DNA from: Laetiporus sulphureus 93-53
Taxonomy: Eukaryota; Basidiomycota; Agaricomycetes; Polyporales; Laetiporaceae
NCBI RefSeq assembly: GCF_001632365.1
Contig: NW_024468636.1
Coordinates: 1-11,392, forward strand
Direction of reading: 5' to 3'
DNA: 11,392 nt
Positions within the stretch are counted from its first letter, which is position 1; every line of letters starts with the position of its first letter. This document shows positions 1-6,455 of this stretch, one piece after another. Made by a program: the position numbers and the translations under genes. The notes beneath the pieces were generated by a model. The model saw only the letters and a program-made list of their open reading frames with translations. It made no database searches and had not been told where the DNA came from.

Positions 1-1133
1 GGCATGAAATGTACCTTTTTCTCCAACCCAAAATGGTGCATACAATCAGCAATCTTGTGGGCCAGATAAGCACCAGTATGCTTTTCCGTCAAGCTGCATC
101 AGGATGTGTAATACAATTGAGAAGGAAACAATAGCACAGGGTCATGAGCCGCTCACCGAATAAACTCCAATATTGCACGCCATAACCTGGTGCCATCAAA
201 CCAGACGATAATGATTCCTAGGTATGACGCAACAAAGGGGGCTGTCCACCCATCGATGATGAGGTGTACAGTACCTGTCAACTTCTGCAGAATAAAAGTC
301 AGTAAATATGTGCATCAATGACAGATCAGGCTTACCGCAAAGTATTCCCTAATAAGTTTCGAGCCCTGCTAATATATCTGTTGAACATCGCAGGAAACAG
401 TTCGTGGCGATGGAATGGCAGTTCCAGGCCACAATAGCTCAATTTCCTCCTTGTAAAAGGGGTCAGCCACAGAATTAAATGGGCAATGCGATGATGCGCA
501 TCACAGTGCTATTATAGCGCGATGTTTGTGAGGTGTGTATGATGAAATGGTATTAATCAGGGTTTGCTGTGCACCGGCAGCTGACATACTGGTCGGCTCA
601 ACTCCGCGCCACTTGCAACACCCCTGTATCCCCCGATCAAGGTTCTTGGTTCCATCTCCTGTCTTCATCTGATCACGATAATGTGTTCTGTGATTCTTCG
701 GATCGAATTTGCATGTAAAGCCGAACTGCAAGAACAGCGGGGTCTTGTCATCTTTGTAGATGCGCTTGAGGCTCACATTGTAATGATCATAGCACTTCGA
801 CTTCCATTTAGTGCTTGATAGACCTAACAGGCAGTATACATGGGATCAGAAATGTCACAAAGGAGGAATCTCGGACTTACTGATAATCTCTTCGTCAGTC
901 ATGCTCCATACCTCGAGATCAGTTGATGCCTGTGTTCAGCCATTGCGCTTTTTTGTCAGTGACACTATCACAGCTGGGGCTGCTGGGCATGATGCAGACA
1001 GATCAGATTTTGATTGAGTGTTCCTGACTGGTGAGTCGGAGACTGAGATCGAAGACTGAGACCATGCTGATAATGACGTATGTTCCATCACAGTTGCAGA
1101 GAATGGGAAAGCAAATGGGTCCATCGCTGTCAT
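1..1133 (-). pseudogene. hAT-family transposase, 5' part, with three in-frame stops; runs off the left edge
   Basis: A DDE transposase of the hAT superfamily would cut and paste its own element. Reading from ATG 1133, four exons can be spliced in one frame: 1133-881, 823-336, 284-157 and 93 to the edge, with introns 880-824 (57 nt, GTAAGT/TAG), 335-285 (51 nt, GTAAGC/CAG) and 156-94 (63 nt, GTGAGC/CAG). Exon 1 is Ser-rich and ends in EVWSMTDEEII. Exon 2 starts STKWKSKCYDHYN, continues with a BED-finger-like stretch ending DGTKNLDRGIQGC, then FNSVADPFYKEEIELLWPG and IPSPRTVSCDVQQIY. Exon 3 carries VHLIIDGWTAPFVASYLGI, whose Asp (252-254) sits at the first catalytic position. Exon 4 has LTEKHTGAYLAHKIADCMHH. 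In-frame stops are TGA 938-936, TGA 503-501 (where Trp is expected) and TAG 371-369. The later catalytic residues and dimerisation domain lie outside the window. Family assignment rests on recognised motifs and is firm; the precise N-terminus is not. Confidence 0.85.
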
Positions 1134-1443
1134 AGCTAACTGGAGGGGATCCCTGGGGTGCAGTTGTAGAGCACTGGCCCAGGCTGATGCGACATGACTT
1201 AAAGTAATCTAATTTTTTGCAAGGATCGTGAGCAGATCCGCGTGTGACACACCTATTGTGTTCAACTTAGCAATGAGGCGTCGATTGTTATATCTCATTT
1301 GATGCGCTTTCGCTAATTCCCACATGGTGGCACATGAAAACAGGAACATTGAATTCAAAAGTTACATGCTAAAAGCGAGCTTGACAGGATCTTTGTTCTA
1401 TCTGTTAGTGCCCAGAAGGCTGTCCGCACACCACAACTTCTTT
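1134..1443. other. Non-coding stretch upstream of the hAT transposase
   Basis: No ORF worth calling and no RNA gene is seen. It is AT-richer than the repeat tract to its right and is presumably the 5' leader or promoter region of the decayed hAT element. Confidence 0.4.
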
Positions 1444-1620
1444 AACGGGTAATACCCGGGTCCTACCCATCCTACCCGACAGTACAGAGATGGTCACCCG
1501 TACCTGACCCGGGCCACAGATGCGGGTTACCTGTGACCCGTACAGGTCACACCTGCAGGTCTAAGCACGGGTCGGGTCACAGGTCGACCCAGGAAGGTAC
1601 CTACCCGTGTCACTCCCTAA
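1444..1620. repeat. ACCCG/CGGGT-rich subterminal-type repeat tract
   Basis: About 175 bp contain roughly a dozen ACCC or GGGT pentamers and hexamers in both orientations, such as ACGGGT, ACCCGGGT, CACCCGTAC, GACCCGGGCC, GCGGGTTA and CACGGGTCGGGTCAC. Several lie head to head, making small palindromes such as ACCCGGGT. The surrounding sequence lacks this pattern. Such clusters are known as transposase-binding subterminal repeats of hAT elements, and this position just upstream of a hAT transposase fits. A degraded satellite-like repeat is the alternative. Confidence 0.5.
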
Positions 1621-2400
1621 CACAGTGCAAAGGCGACTAACTACCGCATGCACCACGGGAGTGACGACCTCGCAATCTGAGTGTTTTGAACTTTATGACT
1701 GCTTCAAGCTCGCGCACAGCTTGATATGTTTATAAACCTCGCCATGGACCACGAGGATAATCTTTTCATCGTTGCTCACGAGCGGCAGTGCACCAGCATC
1801 TACGTGACATGGTCAACGACGTGCACTCAATGAACAAGACGGAAGCGATATCCGCCAACACCGACGATGGCCAACCGCTCGTGCGCGAGGACAGTCTCCT
1901 TCCTACAGTAGCAACCTGACCAGTCCGGTCCTTGATGATGGATTTCCTTCCCATAGGCTATCACCTGGACCCGAGCCGCAGTGGGGTTCTCAAGACCACG
2001 TGCAATAACAACGTGCGAGTATGTCTTCAAAACTTCAAAACGAAGAGGAAGACGGCGAGAAGAAGGAAGCGGCAAGAAGCGACTGTAAGCGAGTCGGAGA
2101 ACTATCCTCTTTCTTTTTCAGTTCTGGTAAACGCGTCCTTTAATCACGTGGACCATACACGCGATCACGTAGTATCACCCTCAACGCGGTCCATTGCAGA
2201 CAGGAGAACATCCGTTGGCATTCGATATCCTCACATCATCAATAGTCTCTTGCTCCAGCTCATCCCCACAAATTCGCATTGCCGAAGTACCTATCCCCCT
2301 TGACCTCATGCTTACTAATGCGGACGGACGCGTTCTGATTGACAAGGCGCGAACAGAATGTTAGAGCCATCGCTTGACGGTCGAAGACCCAATCACCACC
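1620..2400. other. Unassigned region between the hAT end and the deubiquitinase remnant
   Basis: Apart from the weak candidate at 2021-2303, only short ORFs on both strands are seen. One plus-strand frame ending at 2360 reads IRIAEVPIPLDLMLTNADGRV, which looks protein-like, but it is bounded by a stop at about 2169 and matches nothing I recognise. The minus-strand ORF 2075-1827 is likewise unidentified. The far end of the USP remnant may reach into this stretch, but I cannot align it past about 2400. Confidence 0.3.
2021..2303 (+). CDS. Weak candidate: small two-exon protein of unknown function
   Basis: An ATG at 2021 opens MSSKLQNEEEDGEKKEAARSD, a short acidic/basic charged stretch. A possible 37-nt intron (2085-2121, GTAAGC donor, pyrimidine-rich CTTTCTTTTTCAG acceptor) joins it in frame to an ORF ending in TGA at 2301-2303, giving about 81 residues. 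The second exon, starting FLVNASFNHVDHTRDHVV, has no domain I recognise and no membrane segment. A 37-nt intron is short for this genome. The whole 1620-2400 region may be non-coding debris, and the good splice-like signals may be chance. No function is proposed. Confidence 0.15.
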
Positions 2401-4000
2401 GTGAAATGTATCACAAGACATATCGCTGGGAACGACACAGCATACGTCTTGGATGTTTGGTGGAATCGCTTTAAGTGAATGGAACAGCGATCAAGTAGGG
2501 CTTGTACATCCGGCACATTATGACCTATTTTAAGCGTGCGACCTTAGTAACCGGGAAACGAGTCGGTCCCTTCGCAGGCCGAACTACGGGCTTCCGCAGA
2601 TCCTCCAAGGATGCCCTGCGAGACGAGGGAGAGGCCGTCGGGGATGCGATGGATGAAACCGTGCTGATCGAGATGTCACTGTCCGACTCGTAGCTGTCGT
2701 CCCAGGCTTCACCGTTAGCATCATATTCCACCTCCGGCCCCTTCGTTCTAAACGGGCATGGTGGAGCCAACAGCCTGCATGGCCGCCGGTATGGATGGGC
2801 TCACGTGGACGCGATAATGGGTACTCCCCGCAATTGTATGCTGCAGCACTGCAAGCCGGTTTCCATTAGGTGCGTGGACATCAGCGAGCAGATGGCGAAG
2901 ATATGCTGCCTGCTCCGCAGAGGGCTTCGGCGCGGGAATGGACTTCTTCCGCTCGCCCACTATCGTTGGCCGTGACTTGTGTGGATGGGCGAGCGGATCA
3001 TGTCGGCTGTCGCAGAAGTTTCGCCCAATGCAGCACACGGGTACGGTGAGGATATATGCCTCCGCATCGGCTCCTCCCGCTTCGAATGGCGCGTCGCCTT
3101 CTTGTCGTTGGCCTGCGCCTTCATGCCGCGCTCGACCTGACCTGCTGGAGTTGTTAGGATCCAGCGCCTTCATACTTTTTTTCACCGACACACTCAGACG
3201 TCGTCCAAATCAGCTCCGCATTCTGCTCGTTGCGATCATCAAAGTTGGCCGGCGTCGCGTCGCCTTCTTCCGCAATCGGAGACTGCTGCCCGACCGTGAC
3301 GGCATCAGTCGTCTCGTCTTGCTCGCCCACGAGGTCAATGCTCCGTCTTCGTGGACCTTCATTTGTTGGGGCTCGGCCTCCTGTGCACCCGTCTCCAAGC
3401 TGCGGCGGAGCGGGTCCGCCGGCACAAACGACGAACTTTGTCCAAGGCGATCGCCGGAAAGGCGTGCGGATTTGCGCGCAAACTGTTTGAAGCGATATCG
3501 TCTGCGGTCCTTCACATAGTCCTCCGGCTTGATGCTCAGACTGAGGTCGTTGAAGTCCTCGTACGTGAGTGAGACCTTCTTGCACTTCTCACACACGAGA
3601 ATTCAGGGGAGCTGGTTCCCAAAGAGCATGTCCACGAACGATTTAAGCTGCTCGCTCTCCGGCAGTGTCGAAGTTGGGGACCTTCCCGCAGTCGATGAGT
3701 TGAAGGTAGATGGCGCGGGCGTGCGTTTCTTTCCAGAACGCTTGCGAGACTCCTTCGGCCATGGAGGCTTTCTCTTCTTGAGTATCTGGGGTCGTATAAG
3801 CGAGCGTCGCACTGTGTCGGACAGTTTACATACATCCAATTCTTCCATCCGCGTCGCATCCAGTATGTGCTGCAAGAATTTGCTGTTGATAGTCCATGTC
3901 ACACTGGTCATTCTTGTCCCCAATAATGAATAGCAGCTCTCCGCATCGACCATGAGTTTCAGCTGGACATGAAACATTGATACACTCACTTCGGACTCAT
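2400..4000 (-). pseudogene. Fragmented USP-type deubiquitinase (USP16/UBP-like), heavily disrupted
   Basis: Ubiquitin-specific proteases are cysteine proteases that remove ubiquitin from substrates. Several pieces in family order are recognisable on the minus strand. At 3880-3830, FLQHILDATRMEELDV follows the place where the QQDAxEF box should be, but the box itself reads INSKFLQ. Near 3635-3579, LKSFVDMLFGNQL leads into a zinc-ribbon half CEKCKK and then SLTYEDFNDLSLSIKP; a TGA at 3605-3603 interrupts this join in frame. The frame then changes for NEGPRRRSIDLVGEQDE (about 3365-3310), and again for SAEQAAYLRHLLADVHAPNG (about 2925-2865). An acidic/Ser-rich linker SDSDISISTVSSIASPTASP lies at about 2685-2625. 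MYKPYLIAVP (2510-2485) and IHLKRFHQTSKTYAVSF (2480-2430) lie in different frames. The Cys box, the second CxxC and the GHY box are not found. With at least four frame breaks plus a stop, it cannot encode an active enzyme. Confidence 0.8.
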
Positions 4001-4160
4001 GCTCTCGCGCTTTCTGCTCTCCTCCTCATCACACCAATGAAAAGATCCCCCAAAGGTTCGTGTCGAACGCCGTTCGTGAGCTGTGGCGATCGGCTTACCC
4101 GGACAGACATTTGAAGTATGTTGTATACATGATACCTGGCAATTTGACATCTCCCTTTTC
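4001..4160. other. Spacer between the deubiquitinase remnant and the repeat element
   Basis: On the minus strand LTNGVRHEPLGDLFIGVMRRR can be read just upstream of the USP fragment, and may be a further degraded piece of the same gene. On the plus strand an open stretch reads SNAVRELWRSAYPDRHLK, which is not identified. Neither supports a separate gene. Confidence 0.25.
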
Positions 4161-4283
4161 GCCTAACGGCAACAGCTTAGCCTTCAATGATTAACTGTGC
4201 TCTTGGGCGGCTGTCTAACTTAGTACCCTATTCCTAATCGCCGGTGTTCGAATCCCACTCTTCCCACTCGCTTTACCCCTTCT

Positions 4284-4305
4284 TAGATAGATGTAGATAG
4301 ATATA
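4284..4305 (+). repeat. TAGATAGATG-type simple repeat
   Basis: TAGATAGATG followed by TAGATAGATATA forms a short imperfect tetranucleotide repeat directly 3' of the tRNA-like block. It is compatible with a SINE tail but is also common as a plain microsatellite. Confidence 0.6.
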
Positions 4306-4307
4306 TT

Positions 4308-4354
4308 CTTAGCCTAACGATAACAGCATGGCCAGCTGTTACCGTTAGGCTAAG
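4308..4354. repeat. 20-bp inverted repeat, 7-nt spacer (strong hairpin)
   Basis: The arms 4308-4327 (starting CTTAGCCTAACG) and 4335-4354 (ending CGTTAGGCTAAG) are complementary at 19 of 20 positions; the mismatch is A4320 opposite C4342. The spacer is ATGGCCA. The arm is a further copy of the motif at the left edge of the element, so the motif occurs three times within 195 bp. Confidence 0.85.
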
Positions 4355-4439
4355 GGTATTGAATTTATTTTTACTAATTCTCGTTGCAAAGAAAATACCG
4401 ATTCCCGCAGTGAGAAAGGCATGCAAAGTTGTGGATTCT

Positions 4440-5272
4440 CTTTGACTTTTCGCTGAAGCAGCATCAATCCAAGACGGGAAGCCCAGCTCTAAATGCTTCT
4501 TGCTACTTGGTAGCTGGCAGCACTGTTGAAGATGACCTCAAAAGCCAGCTCGAGGTTCTTCGAGCATTATCCTAAGAAGAAGACAGCAGCCTCGAAACCG
4601 CCTTTGGACGCAAATAAATCGCTATATGGTAGGCCGGCCCATCTCAAAGCTTTTAAGGCGATCAATGTTCACTTCCATTCAGTCATCTGGCTAGGAACCA
4701 ACGATTGCGGGTATGTAGGAACATACCATAGATATCTTGCGACACTGACCAATGGCTTACCCATAGACAAACCGACCCCGTCAGACCTGGAAGATATTGT
4801 AGACAGTCTTTTCACAAATGGTCTGGACGAGCTCTACGTGAAAGCTGGCGCTCGCAACTTCCTCCTCATCGACGTCCCACCGAACGAGCGCTCTCCAGCA
4901 GGTTCGTATCGTTCTGCTAGCCATCTATAGCTAACCTCATATATTGTGGTGTCATGCAGCTACGATCCTGTCGACCGACATTTCTTAACAATACCGGATG
5001 TGGAATGAGCTACTTCACGAGCGGGCCAAGTTGTTCGCACAAGAACGCAAGAATGCGTCCGTCTTCTTGTTCTCGGCCAACGCAGTGATATCTGCGATTC
5101 TCGACGCTCCTGATGAATATGGATTCCAGGAGGAGGATGTATCCGAGGAAGATGGTCCGAGGAAGATGGTCCAATGTGGCTGGACGACATGCACCTAACG
5201 AGCGACGTTCACGCGATCATAGCCGAAAAGGTGCAGAAAGCGTTGCGTTCGGTGGCACGTGGCAGCGCATAG
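4440..5272 (+). pseudogene. Decayed SGNH/GDSL hydrolase (carbohydrate esterase family 16-like)
   Basis: Wood-decay fungi carry SGNH-fold acetylesterases of family CE16, usually secreted, that remove acetyl groups from plant polysaccharide fragments. This copy shows the blocks in order: ALNASCYLVAGSTVEDDLKS (about 4488-4547), then a frame change to FFEHYPKKK, SVIWLGTNDCGY (4680-4715) with the GTND block carrying the catalytic-site Asn, ELYVKAGARNFLLIDVPP (4829-4882), and a 58-nt intron 4902-4959 (GTTCGT/CAG). Then come QYRMWNELLHERAKLF and VFLFSANAVISAIL, and finally WLDDMHLTSDVHAIIAEKV, whose D-x-x-H supplies the catalytic Asp and His. Defects: no GDS(L/Y) block or signal peptide at the 5' end, a frameshift near 4550, TAA at 4986-4988, and a 14-bp tandem duplication (5143-5156 and 5157-5170) that puts the catalytic segment out of frame. 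The C-terminal frame ends at TAG 5270-5272. Confidence 0.8.
5143..5170 (+). repeat. Perfect 14-bp tandem duplication (frameshifting)
   Basis: CCGAGGAAGATGGT occurs twice head to tail, at 5143-5156 and 5157-5170. Because 14 is not a multiple of 3, the second copy throws the esterase reading frame out. Reading with a single copy joins VSEEDG directly to PMWLDDMHLTS. Confidence 0.97.
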
Positions 5273-5550
5273 TTCGTCGTCATTGGTAGATAGCTGTATC
5301 CAGAACGACAGAACAGATTGTGGGAAGCTGCGCTGAGCACCGCGTCCAGAACAGTGTAAAATGCGCACTTACAATATCGAAATCATATCAAGCTTGATAG
5401 GCTACAAGCGCGGAATGAGGGTACGGAACGGGCCGAAGTATCGAACGCAAACTCCTATAGTGCAGTTGCGCAAAGCGTTGCCCTTCCTGTGCGTGCTACT
5501 CCGAGCTTTCTGTGACGTTTTTGGCATTACGCTCGCGTAATGCACTTTTC
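5273..5550. other. Intergenic region with a perfect 9-bp palindrome
   Basis: No ORF of note. The segment separates the esterase remnant from the 3' end of the Vma12-like gene and probably carries that gene's 3' UTR and polyadenylation signals. The only structured element is the palindrome at 5524-5543. Confidence 0.5.
5524..5543. repeat. Perfect palindrome, 9-bp arms, 2-nt centre
   Basis: GCATTACGC (5524-5532) and GCGTAATGC (5535-5543) are exact reverse complements around TC. It lies 7 bp beyond the stop codon of the minus-strand Vma12-like gene. A second, imperfect inverted repeat (CACTTTTCTC to GAGAAGTG, 5543-5568) overlaps that gene's last codons. A two-base loop is too tight for a normal RNA hairpin, so a DNA-level palindrome is more natural. 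Confidence 0.85.
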
Positions 5551-6210
5551 TCAGCACTCAGAGAAGTGGATGTCCCCGTAGAGCTCGATTGTTTTCAACT
5601 GCTGTGAATCCTGGCCGGTGTCCCCTTTCTTGAGTTTGGCAGGTCCATTCGACACCGTCGATGAGCTGCCTTCTAGACGTTGCGTGCGACGAGCATCCCA
5701 TATCATGTATAGAATAGCCTCTGAAGTTGCAACGACGATGGCAACAAACAAGGCCAGTAGGACTTTCTGGCGCGTGGTCACGGACACAGCACACATTGGG
5801 AAAAGGCTTTAGAACCTACCCATTCGTCCTTCCAAGCAAGTCTTCCTGCCGCCCACCATGTCGCTACGCCAGCGCCTCCTATGCTCAGCAGCGCATTGAT
5901 AACTGCAGTAACCATACGCCTATCGCTGAGATCTCGCTGCGCTTGTTCATGCTGAGTAGATGCAGTGTTCATGGAAGGGAATTTACGGTCGGGAGAGGTG
6001 CGTACCGGCCAACAGCGATATCATACTGTAGTCACTGGGCTGAAGAGGAGGATCGTTCTCTCTTAAAGCCCTTTCACCATCAGCAGAGCGCGCCCAGGAA
6101 GCGATTGACGCGAGCAGTGGGTATGGGATCGTGCGAGACGATGCAGATGCCTCAGAGTTGTCGGCATCGAGAACGGCGGTCAATTGCGAGGAGAGCGACG
6201 AAGTCAGCAT
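5551..6210 (-). CDS. Vma12/TMEM199-like V-ATPase assembly factor (ER membrane)
   Basis: Vma12 (TMEM199 in animals) is an ER membrane protein needed to assemble the V0 sector of the vacuolar proton ATPase. Start ATG 6210 opens MLTSSLSSQLTAVLDADN. The N-terminal part carries IPYPLLASIASWAR and PSDYSMISLLAGT, a pattern I associate with fungal Vma12 proteins. Two membrane segments follow: VTAVINALLSIGGAGVATWWAAG (about residues 80-102) and VLLALFVAIVVATSEAILYMI (112-132), joined by a short loop RLAWKDEWK, then a basic WDARR and a hydrophilic tail to TGA 5553-5551. The intron 5819-5767 (53 nt, GTAGGT/CAG, phase 0) is clear. The first intron is less so: 5986-5926 (61 nt, GTAAAT/CAG) gives 181 aa, while 6005-5942 (64 nt, GTACGC/AAG) gives 180 aa and keeps EQAQRDLSDRR as part of the pre-membrane helix. 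No stop or frameshift is needed. Confidence 0.78.
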
Positions 6211-6455
6211 AGGAGGTAGTTTCCGCAATGCCTCGAGGAGATGGGTTCAAGCGATATGTTCAATTCAGATGCAGTATCCAATTTCGACATGGTAGTCCGA
6301 AGGTTAAAGATGTGCATCTGCGCGTCTGAGATCGGCCGCGTTTCACTTTGTCTCAAGACTTCATCTCCGCTCTTTGCTCTCGTGCTCAAGGAATTGTGAC
6401 CAGTCAACATAGAACTCAAGCAGCGCTGCAGTCTTCTGGGGACTTTTGTTTGCCT
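6211..6455. promoter_or_regulatory. Divergent promoter region, Vma12-like / ataxin-10-like
   Basis: This 245-bp spacer lies between two start codons pointing away from each other, so it must hold both promoters. I see no clear TATA box. Short ORFs on both strands reach into it, but nothing indicates another gene. Confidence 0.5.

Larger units (their letters stand above)
1..1619 (-). mobile_element. Decayed hAT transposon, 5' portion
   Basis: The transposase remnant is on the minus strand, so the 5' end of the element should lie to its right. Between the ATG and about 1440 there is no gene, and 1444-1620 is rich in CGGGT/ACCCG words in both orientations, as in the subterminal repeats of many hAT elements. 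Read on the minus strand, a plausible terminus TAGGGAGTGACACGGGT begins at 1619, and the next 8 bp outside (1620-1627) would be one target-site copy. The other end lies left of the window, so neither the terminal inverted repeat nor the duplication can be confirmed. The transposase portion is secure and the right boundary is inference. Confidence 0.5.
4161..4354 (+). mobile_element. Short non-coding element with tRNA B-box-like sequence and inverted repeats (SINE- or MITE-like)
   Basis: The left edge GCCTAACGGCAACAGCT (4161-4177) is repeated in inverted orientation at 4334-4350 with one mismatch in 17, bracketing 190 bp. Inside, GGTGTTCGAATCCCAC (4243-4258) closely resembles the RNA polymerase III B box (GGTTCGAATCC), and the words TAGCCTAACGG and GCCTAACGG resemble an A box. 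After the B box comes a TAGATAGATG-type simple repeat (4284-4304), as often found at SINE tails. I see no complete tRNA cloverleaf, because the T stem next to the B box does not pair properly. Whether this is a tRNA-derived SINE or an inverted-repeat MITE cannot be settled from one copy. Confidence 0.4.

Noticed and set aside
1827..2075. Minus-strand 81-codon ORF
   Set aside because: There is no motif and no plausible splice extension. I could not link it to the USP C-terminus.
2938..3933. Several plus-strand ORFs of 70-190 codons
   Set aside because: They overlap the minus-strand USP remnant, which carries recognisable motifs. The plus frames are Arg/Ser-rich without domains.
4055..4120. 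Plus-strand open stretch reading SNAVRELWRSAYPDRHLK
   Set aside because: It looks protein-like, but is under 40 codons before it runs into the repeat element, and has no family match I can support.
4190..4275. Possible tRNA gene around the TTCGAATCCC sequence
   Set aside because: Only the B box is convincing. The T stem mispairs and no acceptor stem or anticodon arm folds by eye, so it is described as a tRNA-like element.
6204..6419. Minus-strand ORF starting in the divergent spacer
   Set aside because: It overlaps the Vma12-like start region in another frame and resembles no family.
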